From NCBI GenBank assembly GCA_039964455.1, contig JBDVXK010000024.1, forward strand, positions 62,001 through 126,000: a stretch of 64,000 bases of DNA. Reading direction: 5' to 3'. Positions 43,893 to 52,713 of this stretch are shown piece after piece (the stretch's first letter is position 1; each line of letters starts with the position of its first letter). A model generated the notes under the pieces. The model made no database searches. It saw nothing but the letters and a program-made list of their open reading frames with translations, and was not told the origin of the DNA. Made by a program: the position numbers and the translations under genes. This stretch comes from CALJFL01 sp039964455. Lineage in GTDB: Bacteria > Pseudomonadota > Gammaproteobacteria > Pseudomonadales > Halieaceae.

Positions 43893-44807
43893 ATGAAACA
43901 AGATCCGGAACTATACGACTACTGGCCCTATCAGGATCGACCAAAAATCGAATGGCCTGGCGGCGCACGCCTGGCCTTTTGGGTGGCGCCAAATATTGAG
44001 TTCTATGAACTGGACCCACCCGCAAACCCGCAGCGCAAAGCCTGGCCTCAACCCTATCCCGCACTACCCGGCTACAGTATTCGGGATTACGGCAACCGCG
44101 TAGGCCATGTCAGGCAAATGGAATTGCTGGACAAGTATGGCGTGAAAGGCTCGATCTCACTGTCGACTGCACTGTGCGACCATCACCCTGAAATTATCGC
44201 TATGTGCGCCGAGCGGGACTGGGAGTTTTTTAGTCACGGCATTTACAACACCCGTTATACCTACGGGCTGTCTGAAGAGCAGGAGCGAGAGATGATTCTC
44301 GACTCTGTAAATACTATTGAAAAGCACACAGGCCAGAAACCGGCAGGTTATCTGGCGCCTGCGCTGTCTCACTCCGAGCACACCATTGACCTGTTTGCCG
44401 AGGCTGGCGGCCGCTATACCTGCGACCTATTCCACGATGACCAGCCCACCCCGGTGAAAGTTCGCAATGGCAGTCGCTTTGTATCCATTCCTTACTCGCT
44501 GGAGATGAATGACACCATTGCCTACGTGGTCAATAAAATTGAGCCCAGGCGCTACGGCCAGATCCTCAAGGACAACTTCGACCAACTCTACCGGGAGGGA
44601 GCGGACAGCGGCACGGTAATGTGTATACCGACGCACAATTACCAGGTGAGTTGTCCGCACCGTATGCGGGCATTCGAAGAGGCACTGGAATACATTACCG
44701 GTCACTCCGATGTCTGGGTGACTACCGGTCGTGAAATCGCCGACTACTTTATCGATAACTATTACGATATTGCGCAAGCGGACATCGCAGCCAGGGGAGC
44801 GCCGTAG
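43893..44807 (+). CDS. Polysaccharide deacetylase/PuuE-like enzyme (first of two)
   Basis: A 304-residue NodB-fold protein. WPGGARLAFWVAPNIEFYEL at the N-terminus, YSIRDYGNRVGHVRQMELLDKYGV and an EFFSHGIYNTRY His motif resemble the PuuE allantoinase/peptidoglycan-deacetylase-like branch rather than secreted chitin deacetylases. No signal peptide is present. The start ATG follows CGGAGA. It lies 20 bases after the isochorismatase gene. PuuE members open the hydantoin ring of allantoin, so a cyclic ureide or imide substrate is possible. The paralogue is next. Confidence 0.85.
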   Translation: MKQDPELYDYWPYQDRPKIEWPGGARLAFWVAPNIEFYELDPPANPQRKAWPQPYPALPGYSIRDYGNRVGHVRQMELLDKYGVKGSISLSTALCDHHPEIIAMCAERDWEFFSHGIYNTRYTYGLSEEQEREMILDSVNTIEKHTGQKPAGYLAPALSHSEHTIDLFAEAGGRYTCDLFHDDQPTPVKVRNGSRFVSIPYSLEMNDTIAYVVNKIEPRRYGQILKDNFDQLYREGADSGTVMCIPTHNYQVSCPHRMRAFEEALEYITGHSDVWVTTGREIADYFIDNYYDIAQADIAARGAP

Positions 44808-44809
44808 TC

Positions 44810-45745
44810 ATGCCACTGGATCCCGAGTTTCTGCAATACCCTAAGCGCGATTACGGCATGGACCACGACCGTTACGACTGGTCTATGTTAAGCGAACGTA
44901 AACCCGTCACCTGGCCGGGCGGCGCCAGGCTCGCGCTGTGGATAAACGTGAGCTTGCAGTTTTTCCCGTTGGACCAACAGGGCAAGCCCTTTGCGCCGCC
45001 AGGGGGTATGACCATGCCCTACCCCGACCTGCGACATTTCACTCTTAGGGACTACGGCAACCGGGTGGGAATCTTCAGATGCCTGAAAGCACTGGATCGC
45101 TACAAGGTGACCCCGACCTTTGCTGTCAACAGCGCGCTGGCCCAACGCAACCCCTACCTCATGCATACACTGCGAGAACGCGGCAACGAGATCAGCTGTC
45201 ATGGCTGGCACATGGATGCACCGCACTACGGTGGACAAGATCCCGACGAAGAGCGGGCGCTGGTGGAGAAGTCGCTTAACACACTGCGGGAACTGAGCGG
45301 CCAGGCAGTGACTGGCTGGCTCAGCCCTGCCCGCAATGAAAGCGCGATCACTCCGGAATTGCTGGCCGCCAATGGCGTCGAATATTTCAGCGACTGGGTC
45401 AATGACGATATGCCCTATGAGTTTCGAACCGATCAGGGCGCGCTTTGGGCAATGCCGCTATCGACTGAGCTGGAAGACAGATTCATTCTGATGAACAACC
45501 TGCATTCTGAGGAATCCTACGCACAGCAAATTTGCGATGCCTGCGATTACCTGCTGAACGAATCAGAGCAAGGCGGCGGTCGAATTCTGGCACTTAATAT
45601 CCATCCGTGGATGCTGGGGCAACCACACCGCATTGGAAAGCTGGAGCAGGTACTGGACTACATAACCGGGAAGGAAGGCATATGGAGCGCCGGCGCTGCT
45701 GAGATACTATCGGCGTTCAAATCAGGGCAACAGCAACGCGCCTGA
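44810..45745 (+). CDS. Polysaccharide deacetylase/PuuE-like enzyme (second of two)
   Basis: A 311-residue paralogue of the preceding protein, three bases downstream. It shares the WPGGARLALW, FTLRDYGNRVGIFRCLKALDRY and ISCHGWHMDAP segments, then GWLSPARNESAITPELLAANGVEY. The metal-site region differs in spacing from its neighbour, so the pair may be two subunits of one complex or act on successive substrates. Its end is two bases from the convergent MFS gene. Confidence 0.85.
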   Translation: MPLDPEFLQYPKRDYGMDHDRYDWSMLSERKPVTWPGGARLALWINVSLQFFPLDQQGKPFAPPGGMTMPYPDLRHFTLRDYGNRVGIFRCLKALDRYKVTPTFAVNSALAQRNPYLMHTLRERGNEISCHGWHMDAPHYGGQDPDEERALVEKSLNTLRELSGQAVTGWLSPARNESAITPELLAANGVEYFSDWVNDDMPYEFRTDQGALWAMPLSTELEDRFILMNNLHSEESYAQQICDACDYLLNESEQGGGRILALNIHPWMLGQPHRIGKLEQVLDYITGKEGIWSAGAAEILSAFKSGQQQRA

Positions 45746-45747
45746 AC

Positions 45748-46974
45748 TCATGACGGCAGCGGGGACAACCCTTTTTGTGCATCGGTTAGCGGACGCACGC
45801 GGGTAAAGCACAGTAGTGCGAAGGCAACCAAGCCCGCGAAAATAGCAAAAGGCAATTCGTAGCTGCCTGAACGGTCATACATCACCCCGGTCAACCAGAT
45901 ACCCACGCCACCCCCGATCGCATCAAGAATCGTAATGGTGCCGAGTATTTTCCCCGCATCCCGCAAGCCAAAGGTGTTCATGACGGTCAATTGCAACATG
46001 GTGTAAGCACCGCCCCACCCCAGACCAAAGGTAATCACCGCTATCCACACCAGCTCAATATCCATGCGGGCCAGGATAATAGAGCCAATCAACATCACAA
46101 TCATGTTGCCGTAAAACACTTTGCGGCCATCGATCATATCGGCCAGCATGCCGAACAAAAATTTGCCTACCAGCGCACACATGAAGAACAGGCTGATGGC
46201 ATTGGTAGCGACTTGCGCATCGAAACCTGAGTCGCGCATATATTTAAATACGTGCGCCTGCACCCCTAACACCGTATAGAAAGTGCACATGGCGATCACC
46301 GCCAGCGCCCAGAAGGTGGTGGTGCGCAATGCATCGGCATAAGCCACATCGGCCGGCGCGCCTGCCGCAATCGCTTCTGCTTCTGTAACTTCAGGGGTGG
46401 GAGCCTGGTCTGGCTTATCGCGAATCAATAGCCAGGTGATTACAAGCAGGATCAACGGAAATGCCACTGCTACCAGCATCGCCCATTGCCAATCGAAAGA
46501 CGCCATCATGCGTGTGCCGTACTGCGGAAAAATAGCGCCGCCCAGGCTGGAACCGGTGAGTGTGATTCCAATAGCGGTACCCCGGTACCTCACGAACCAG
46601 CTGGAGACCAGGATAACGACTGCATTCAGGCCGCAGAAAACCAGCACAATGGCGAAAGATGCATGAATTGCATACATGCCCACGAGGCTATCGAGTCGGC
46701 TATAGGCTAGATAACCCAGTGCCAACACCGCCCAGCCAACCATCATGCAGCGACGGACTCCGTAACGGTCAAGGAGAATACCGGCAAAGGGCGCCAACAA
46801 GCCTGTGAGCGCCAGGGTGATCAGGTCACGGAACTTGATCTCGCCCATGGACCATTCGAAGCGATCGATAAACGCAAGGTCATAGACCGACAGACCGGAA
46901 ATCGTCATGCCGTTGCTGACCATCAGTGCCAGACTGGCAAAGCCGGCGATAAACCACGCGAACCTGTTACTCAC
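45748..46974 (-). CDS. MFS transporter (OFA/MCT-like)
   Basis: A 408-residue, twelve-helix carrier. Helix one starts at residue about 8; the FAGILLDRYGVRRCMM loop motif and the LIRDKPDQAPTPEVTEAEA central loop are typical of the oxalate:formate antiporter/monocarboxylate group. It is divergent from the GntR regulator with the two candidate operators between them and convergent with the deacetylases, so it probably imports their substrate. Confidence 0.85.
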   Translation of the reverse strand: MSNRFAWFIAGFASLALMVSNGMTISGLSVYDLAFIDRFEWSMGEIKFRDLITLALTGLLAPFAGILLDRYGVRRCMMVGWAVLALGYLAYSRLDSLVGMYAIHASFAIVLVFCGLNAVVILVSSWFVRYRGTAIGITLTGSSLGGAIFPQYGTRMMASFDWQWAMLVAVAFPLILLVITWLLIRDKPDQAPTPEVTEAEAIAAGAPADVAYADALRTTTFWALAVIAMCTFYTVLGVQAHVFKYMRDSGFDAQVATNAISLFFMCALVGKFLFGMLADMIDGRKVFYGNMIVMLIGSIILARMDIELVWIAVITFGLGWGGAYTMLQLTVMNTFGLRDAGKILGTITILDAIGGGVGIWLTGVMYDRSGSYELPFAIFAGLVAFALLCFTRVRPLTDAQKGLSPLPS

Positions 46975-46997
46975 CGCTAATCCCGCTGGGGTACTGG

Positions 46998-47021
46998 TAT
47001 TAATGAACTAATGTATTATCA
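46998..47021. promoter_or_regulatory. Candidate operator B (degenerate copy)
   Basis: TATTAA, seven bases, then ATGTATTATCA. The second part shares seven of eleven bases with the copy at 47084 (nine of thirteen if the next two bases are counted), in the same spacing. It lies nearest the MFS gene. Confidence 0.4.
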
Positions 47022-47070
47022 TTAAGTCATTAAGGCAAACTCATCCCGCGCTGCCCGCCCGACGCTATTT

Positions 47071-47094
47071 TATTAACTATAAATTGATATATCA
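47071..47094. promoter_or_regulatory. Candidate operator C (TATTAA-N7-TTGATATATCA)
   Basis: Same pattern as operator A, differing by one base in the second part. It contains the palindrome TGATATATCA and lies 29 bases before the GntR regulator start. Confidence 0.55.
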
Positions 47095-47122
47095 TTATAA
47101 CAATTGACCACACGAGTGACGC

Positions 47123-47899
47123 ATGATCAATCTAGATACACTGTTTAGCCAGGAAACGAGGGACGGACTGAGTAAAGAGTCACCCACCCCACTTTATTTC
47201 CAGCTATATAGCCTGCTTAAAGGCCTGATTCTCAACGGCACATTGCCGCTGGGTGAGCGCATGCCCACAGAAGAGCAACTGGCCGACACCTTCTCGGTGT
47301 CGAGAATTACCGCCAAGCGCGCGATGGACGAACTGGCCGCAGAAGATCTTGTGGAGCGCCGACGCGGCAAAGGGACTCACGTCACCTACCAATACAAGCA
47401 GGGTCCAGTGAAGGCTCCGCTGACAGGCATGCTGCAGGAAATTGAGAGCATGGCACGCAACACCAGCGCAACAGTGCTGGAGTGCAACATGATGCAGCCA
47501 CCGCAGGACATACGCGAAGAGCTGGAACTCGCCCAGGGCGATACCGCCCTATTCCTTGTGCGGGTACGTGAACGCGAGGGCACCAAGTTCGCCTACTATC
47601 GAAGCTGGACTGCCGGCGTCAATATGCCAAAGCGGAAAACGGTCTTTGAGAAAACGCCACGGCTTAGCTACTTTCGGGAAAATGGCATGGATGTCACTCA
47701 TGTCACCCAGACCCTGAGTGCGGTAGCCGCCACACCTGAGCAAGCCGCTGTATTGGAGGTGGCAGAGGGAGCCCCATTACTCAGCCTTATCCGACGCTCC
47801 TACAATAAGGAGGGAGATCAGGAACAGCTACGTGACTACCTCGAGGTGGTTTATCACCCGGATCACTTCCAGTACAAAATGGATCTGAAGATAGACTGA
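47123..47899 (+). CDS. GntR/UTRA family transcriptional regulator (HutC type)
   Basis: A 258-residue regulator with a winged helix (LYFQLYSLLKGLILNGTLPL, PTEEQLADTFSVSRITAKRAM, ERRRGKGTHV wing) and a C-terminal UTRA ligand-binding domain (about residues 100-250, with FAYYRSWTAGVNMP and TLSAVAATPEQAAVLEV). UTRA domains usually sense the substrate of the controlled pathway. Placed between the MFS gene and the rest of the cluster, it is probably the local regulator acting at the operators described. Confidence 0.9.
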   Translation: MINLDTLFSQETRDGLSKESPTPLYFQLYSLLKGLILNGTLPLGERMPTEEQLADTFSVSRITAKRAMDELAAEDLVERRRGKGTHVTYQYKQGPVKAPLTGMLQEIESMARNTSATVLECNMMQPPQDIREELELAQGDTALFLVRVREREGTKFAYYRSWTAGVNMPKRKTVFEKTPRLSYFRENGMDVTHVTQTLSAVAATPEQAAVLEVAEGAPLLSLIRRSYNKEGDQEQLRDYLEVVYHPDHFQYKMDLKID

Positions 47900-47990
47900 C
47901 AATGGCAGCCCCGGCCACACCAACAAGGCAGCCTGGTGCGAGCAGCGCTGCCGCCTATGCTTCTACAATTGAACAAATGAGTACTTTACC

Positions 47991-48872
47991 TTGAGCACCA
48001 GCGCTCTGGGGCCCTGTCTGGGCGCCACCATCACTACCAGCGACGTTGATGCCTGTGTAAGTGCCTGGTGCGACTTCCTACATCACACCGTGGCGTGGGA
48101 AGACGTGATCTCTTCTATGCAAGCGGAACAATGGAACCGGCCGGCATTGGCTGGGTCGCGCACCGTGTGGCTGAAAAATGCCTCCGGAGAGCCCTGGTTG
48201 CGCTTTATCGAAGACAGCACCGCAGCGCCAGTGGACGCATTTCATCGCACAGGTTGGCTGTCGCTAGAAATTAATGTGCAAGATGTGGAAGCACTGCATC
48301 GCGAGCTACTTGACTCACCTTTTACCATCATCGGGCCACCTGCGACGCTGGACGTCAGTTCAGATATCAGCGCCATGCAGGTTGTGGGCCCCGCGGGCGA
48401 AGTGCTCTACCTGACAGAAATCAAAAAGGCAGTGCCGGGCTTCGATCTGCCACTGGCACGCAGTACGGTAGACAAGCTATTCATTCCAGTACTACTGGCA
48501 AGCGACCGAGATCAGGCTCTGACGTCCTACCAGCAGTTTCCAAATACCACTGGCAACTGCTTCGATACAAAAATCACCGTGCTTAACCGAGCTCATGGCC
48601 TGGTAGTAGACACCCGACATCCGGTTGCCACAGTTCAGTTATCCGGCAAAAACCTGATAGAGATTGATGAGTTTCCCAGCCTTTTGCCGCCCCCAGACAC
48701 CAACAGCGGACTGCCGGCAGGAATAAGCATGATCAGCTTTGCTGTGGACAGCGGTTCTTTCGCGGGTGACCTGGCGAGCTCGTATGTACTGGAAAGCGCA
48801 CCCTTAAAGGGCAAAAAGGCACGACTGCTTGCAGGTAGCGCGGGCGAGCTTATTGAGATCATTGAGTCCTGA
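47991..48872 (+). CDS. VOC/glyoxalase-like family protein
   Basis: A 293-residue protein with two beta-alpha-beta-beta-beta halves of the vicinal oxygen chelate fold (ATITTSDVDACVSAWCDFL, GWLSLEINVQDVEALHREL, then KLFIPVLLASDRDQALTSYQQF). The metal-ligand pattern is not obvious, so it could be an enzyme or a binding protein. The first usable start is TTG at 47991, since a stop codon blocks the frame upstream. It follows the GntR gene and may belong to the same locus. Confidence 0.7.
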   Translation: MSTSALGPCLGATITTSDVDACVSAWCDFLHHTVAWEDVISSMQAEQWNRPALAGSRTVWLKNASGEPWLRFIEDSTAAPVDAFHRTGWLSLEINVQDVEALHRELLDSPFTIIGPPATLDVSSDISAMQVVGPAGEVLYLTEIKKAVPGFDLPLARSTVDKLFIPVLLASDRDQALTSYQQFPNTTGNCFDTKITVLNRAHGLVVDTRHPVATVQLSGKNLIEIDEFPSLLPPPDTNSGLPAGISMISFAVDSGSFAGDLASSYVLESAPLKGKKARLLAGSAGELIEIIES

Positions 48873-48991
48873 CAGCCCCAGCAATCATCGGCAGCCCAGA
48901 GCGCTTGCCTCCCGCCGCTCAAGAACAAGCCAGCTTTAAAACTCGGAAGCCGCAATACAGGCTAGCAGTCCTAAACTGACTCGCGAAAAAC

Positions 48992-49009
48992 CCCACGCTC
49001 AGTGGGTTT
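48992..49009 (+). terminator. Possible terminator after the VOC gene
   Basis: CCCAC-GCTCA-GTGGG stem of five pairs, preceded by an A-run and followed by TTTATA. Weak but in the right place, 120 bases after the stop. Confidence 0.4.
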
Positions 49010-49053
49010 ATAAAACCAACTATTGCTGTTGACTTGCAGGGCAGCTTCTCTAA

Positions 49054-49074
49054 ACTTACTAGACACGAACAAGC
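49054..49074 (+). promoter_or_regulatory. Shared 21-bp motif, copy 1
   Basis: This 21-base site reads ACTTACTAGACACGAACAAG plus one more C, and matches the site at 62579-62599 in 18 of 21 positions. It overlaps the -35 of the promoter described next, as expected for a repressor site. The cognate regulator is not in the window. Confidence 0.6.
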
Positions 49075-49089
49075 CGATGTAATTATAAG
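49060..49089 (+). promoter_or_regulatory. Predicted promoter of the SnoaL/TonB cluster
   Basis: -35 TAGACA (49060-49065) and -10 TATAAG (49084-49089), 18 bases apart, each matching five of six consensus bases. It is 63 bases before the first SnoaL-like gene. Confidence 0.55.
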
Positions 49090-49151
49090 TAATAGAATCT
49101 GGATGGCCGATCTCATGCACTAACGATCGACCCGCCAAGGCAAAGGCAATT

Positions 49152-49640
49152 ATGACGACGGACGCAGCCACTATTGAGGCGCTGACCGCAAGAATAAGCG
49201 AGCTGGAAAGCCGGTCCGCAATCCGCGACCTGGTTTCCGACTACTGTCACGGCTTTGACAAACGTGATTACCAGCGCTTTCTCGCCATCTGGTGGGAAGA
49301 CTGCGTCTGGGATATTGGCCCGCCCTTCGGCCGCTTTGAAGGACACCCCGGCATTCACGAGGCTATTTATGACGTTCTGTGGCCAGCCTGGGGCGAATCC
49401 CATCACCTGACGACCAACCTGAGTATTAAATTCAGTAACCCGGACAATGCCAGTTCGATATGCGACGTGGACTGCATGGGCAAACTGATCGACGAAGAGA
49501 CCTGCACGATCGTTGGCGCCACCTATGCCGATGAATTACAACGCCGAGATGGCGTCTGGAAGATTTTACAACGGCAAGTAACGATCCACTATTTCAACCC
49601 AGTTCCCGGCACAGTGCTGTCGGCGCCAGAGAGCGCTTAG
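49152..49640 (+). CDS. SnoaL/NTF2-like family protein (1 of 3)
   Basis: A 162-residue protein of the nuclear-transport-factor-2-like fold. An N-terminal helix (IEALTARISELESRSAIRDLV) is followed by SDYCHGFDKRDYQRFLAIW, a W-D-I-G-P strand and IHEAIYDV. The fold forms a conical pocket and is used by SnoaL cyclases, ketosteroid isomerase and BaiE-type dehydratases. Asp and His residues in the pocket fit a dehydratase or isomerase, but this is inference. First gene of the cluster. Confidence 0.8.
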   Translation: MTTDAATIEALTARISELESRSAIRDLVSDYCHGFDKRDYQRFLAIWWEDCVWDIGPPFGRFEGHPGIHEAIYDVLWPAWGESHHLTTNLSIKFSNPDNASSICDVDCMGKLIDEETCTIVGATYADELQRRDGVWKILQRQVTIHYFNPVPGTVLSAPESA

Positions 49641-49712
49641 GCAATGTCGGGAGATTCAAAAAAACCCAAACCCATTAAATTATTTTAAAAAAAGTAACCC
49701 CGGAGACTGCAC

Positions 49713-51956
49713 ATGAAAAAGAAAATTTTATGCACTGCACTGGCCGTCGCCACCAGCTCCCTTGGTGTGACAGTTTCACCTATAGCGACAGCTCAAGAGA
49801 TGGCGCTGGAGGAGATTGTCGTTACCGCACGTAAACGTAAGGAAGATCTACAGGATGTCGGTCTATCCGTAAGTGCGATGACTGGCACAGAAATAGAACG
49901 CACATTCGCCCGAGACATCAGGGACCTGGCCTTCATTTCACCCAACCTCATTATTGACGATACCTCACAGGGACCCGGTGGTAACGCGGCAATGTACATC
50001 CGTGGTATCGGGGTAGCCGATGTTGAGAAAAACTTTGAGCCCGCAGTCGGCGTAACAATCGACGGACTCTTCATAGGCGCCAACAGTGGCGCGATTATGC
50101 GAAGTATTGACCTCGCCTCACTGGAAGTACTGCGTGGTCCTCAGGGTACCCTGTTTGGACGTAACACTATCGGCGGAACAATTAACATCGATAGAACACG
50201 ACCTACCGGCGAGTTCGGCGGTAAAGTTCGCGCCGGTTATGGCGATTACGACACCTACTGGCTTGACGCCGTGGTGAATTTTGGCATCACAGACGACCTT
50301 GCGGTGAAGCTAAGCGCCGCCAAGAATGATCAGCAAGAAGGTTACTTCGATAACATAAGCACCGGTGACGATGACGGCATGATCGACTACCAGACCTGGG
50401 GCATCAATCTGTTGTGGAATGCGACTGAAACACTGGAGTTTGAATACACCTATCAGGATGAGGAAACCGAGCAGGATACTCCGCCACTGGTGAACATGGC
50501 ACAACCAGACACATTATTTTGTGGTTCTTTCGGCTTGTGCGCTCAGTCTGTGAATACACCGAGCTCAGGCGACAGATACAAGACGACCACGCTGAAATTT
50601 GAGCCAACGACGGCTTCATTATCGCCAGCGCCAACACAAGTCGTGACCTCGCCGATAGCCGATTTGATCCCGAACGACGACGACGCCACATTCGACGCCG
50701 AGACTCACATCTTTGAAACACGTTGGGATATCAGCGATAGCCTCACGCTGAACTACATTTACGGCAGCTATGAAACTGAAGAAACTGTAGTAACCAACTT
50801 TACGTCAGAACCCCCAATGCTGTTCGGAACAGATCGTCCGGCAGAATACGAACAGGAGAGCCATGAAATACGCTTTACCTATGACGCGGGTGACCGTCTG
50901 AAGTTTGTTGCCGGCGCGTACTTTTGGGAGTCAGAATATGACATTCGTCTGCGCAGCTGGATCACCTTTGCAGTTCCCGATACTGTGTTGGACATACCCC
51001 AGAACACGCATCAGGAAACCGATTCCACAGCGATTTTCTTTGAAGGTGATTATGAGCTGAACGATTCCTGGACACTCACATTGGGTGGCCGGTACACCGA
51101 GGACGAAAAGCTCTCTGAGCAAAGGGCAAACCTCGTCAGTGACGCCGATGAAGAGTGGGACGAATTTACACCTAAAGTCGGCGTGCGCTACCGGATAGAT
51201 GACGACGCCATGGTCTACGCCACGTATGCCAAAGGCTATCGCAGCGGCGGCTTTAACGGCCGAGTAGATAGCGTTCCTTCAGCCACAATACCTTATGATC
51301 CAGAAACAGTAGACAACTACGAGCTGGGTTTTAAAACTGAGTGGATGGAGCAGCGACTACGTTTCAATGGCGCCATCTTCTACATGGACTATCAGGACAA
51401 GCAGGAAGAGATCGGCTTGCCTTCTGATGGTGATACTGGCCAGCGAATCTCGGTGTTCAACGCCGCCGACGCAACCATGCAGGGTATTGAGCTTGAGCTG
51501 CAGGCGATCGTCACAGAAAACCTGAGCCTGCGGGCCAACCTGGGTTACCTCGATTCTGAATACGATGAATTCACTTTCGACGACGGCTTTCAAATCGTCG
51601 ATAACAGTGGGCTGGAATTCCGTCGAGCTCCTGAGTTCACAGGCTCTATCGATGCAACCTACGAGTGGCAGATGGGCAACGGAGAAGCATGGGTGAGAGG
51701 CGCTTATCGCTTCCTTGGTGAGCACTTTATCGAGCAGACCAACCGGCCTGAACTGGAGAACGACGACCAGCATCTGGTGGACGCGTCGGTCAACTACTCT
51801 ATCAATGGCCTGACCTTCAGTGTCTTCGGCCGCAACCTCACCGACGAAGACGGCTGGGCACACGGCCTGAACGTTTCTGGCTTGTGGGCTTACGCGTCGG
51901 CACGCGCACCCCGCACCTGGGGCGCAGAGGTGGTTTACAACTTCGGCGCCAATTGA
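49713..51956 (+). CDS. TonB-dependent receptor
   Basis: A 747-residue outer-membrane receptor. A signal peptide (about 27 residues) precedes ALEEIVVTARKRKEDLQDV, the usual start of the plug in this family; the plug continues with RDLAFISPNLII and IRGIGVADVEKNFEPAV and DGLFIGANSGAIMRSID, VLRGPQGTLFGRNTIGGTINI. The barrel ends with the C-terminal aromatic-flanked segment GAEVVYNFGAN. Sterol, terpene or siderophore-like compounds are transported by relatives. It stands in a catabolic-looking cluster and a strong terminator follows it. Confidence 0.95.
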   Translation: MKKKILCTALAVATSSLGVTVSPIATAQEMALEEIVVTARKRKEDLQDVGLSVSAMTGTEIERTFARDIRDLAFISPNLIIDDTSQGPGGNAAMYIRGIGVADVEKNFEPAVGVTIDGLFIGANSGAIMRSIDLASLEVLRGPQGTLFGRNTIGGTINIDRTRPTGEFGGKVRAGYGDYDTYWLDAVVNFGITDDLAVKLSAAKNDQQEGYFDNISTGDDDGMIDYQTWGINLLWNATETLEFEYTYQDEETEQDTPPLVNMAQPDTLFCGSFGLCAQSVNTPSSGDRYKTTTLKFEPTTASLSPAPTQVVTSPIADLIPNDDDATFDAETHIFETRWDISDSLTLNYIYGSYETEETVVTNFTSEPPMLFGTDRPAEYEQESHEIRFTYDAGDRLKFVAGAYFWESEYDIRLRSWITFAVPDTVLDIPQNTHQETDSTAIFFEGDYELNDSWTLTLGGRYTEDEKLSEQRANLVSDADEEWDEFTPKVGVRYRIDDDAMVYATYAKGYRSGGFNGRVDSVPSATIPYDPETVDNYELGFKTEWMEQRLRFNGAIFYMDYQDKQEEIGLPSDGDTGQRISVFNAADATMQGIELELQAIVTENLSLRANLGYLDSEYDEFTFDDGFQIVDNSGLEFRRAPEFTGSIDATYEWQMGNGEAWVRGAYRFLGEHFIEQTNRPELENDDQHLVDASVNYSINGLTFSVFGRNLTDEDGWAHGLNVSGLWAYASARAPRTWGAEVVYNFGAN

Positions 51957-51990
51957 TCGTCAGCATTTGTTGACGACTTGTTAGCTTAGA

Positions 51991-52026
51991 ACGCGTGTCC
52001 TATTTTCAATGGGGCATGCGTTTTTT
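51991..52026 (+). terminator. Intrinsic terminator of the TonB receptor gene
   Basis: A twelve-pair stem (ACGCGTGTCCTA against TGGGGCATGCGT, three G-U pairs), a seven-base loop and an immediate T-run. It is 34 bases after the stop. Confidence 0.85.
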
Positions 52027-52043
52027 CATTTTAGAGAGCCTTT

Positions 52044-52622
52044 ATGAACGAACAACAGTTGACCGAGTTGCTGGACAAGCAGTCAATTTCCGATGTGATA
52101 ATGACTTACGCTCGAGCAATAGACCGTCTGGATGAAACGATGCTGCGCTCCGTTTTTCACCCGGATTCACTGCACGCACATGGCTTTGAAGGTCCCTCCT
52201 CCGACCCTTCGTTACCCTCAGAACCGGGAGAGCCGGGTGACTTCGTGGCGTTTGCACTCGGTGTACTCAACACCCACCGCCACACTCATCACCAGTTAGG
52301 TAATATCTTTATTGAACTGGAAGACGACAACGCCTATGCGGAAACTTACTTCACGGCATATCACCGAATGCGTGCCAAGGGAGACCCAAAGGCCGCTGAG
52401 CATGCCTGGGATACAGAAATGGATTTTTGGGTAGGGGGACGTTACCTCGATCGCTTTCAAAAGCGCGATGGCGTTTGGAAGATCAGTCATCGCACAGGGT
52501 TAACAGACTGGATGAGGACGGAGCCACCGGCCTCACAGGGCCTTGTTGACGTACCTGAGTCCCTATTAGGTCATAGGGGCGAAAAAGATCTCGTCTACCG
52601 CCGTCGGGAAGAATTTAAATAA
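52044..52622 (+). CDS. SnoaL/NTF2-like family protein (2 of 3)
   Basis: A 192-residue NTF2-like protein with MNEQQLTELLDKQSISDVI, MTYARAIDRLDETMLRSVFHPD (His-Pro-Asp motif) and HTHHQLGNIFIEL. It is longer than its neighbours because of a C-terminal tail. It may be a dehydratase or isomerase acting on the same substrate class. It begins 18 bases after a terminator, so read-through or an own promoter is needed. Confidence 0.8.
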   Translation: MNEQQLTELLDKQSISDVIMTYARAIDRLDETMLRSVFHPDSLHAHGFEGPSSDPSLPSEPGEPGDFVAFALGVLNTHRHTHHQLGNIFIELEDDNAYAETYFTAYHRMRAKGDPKAAEHAWDTEMDFWVGGRYLDRFQKRDGVWKISHRTGLTDWMRTEPPASQGLVDVPESLLGHRGEKDLVYRRREEFK

Positions 52623-52713
52623 ACCGAAGCAATATGCATGCGACGCCAAGCGCCATTAGCCTGGGTCGTGGATATCGTAAACCATTGAAGCTGAATCTTT
52701 TCAGGAGTGAATT

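Noticed and set aside
51976..51996. A third copy of the 21-bp shared motif after the TonB receptor
   Set aside because: Only ACTTGTTAG and a few further bases match; similarity is at chance level and it lies beside a terminator.
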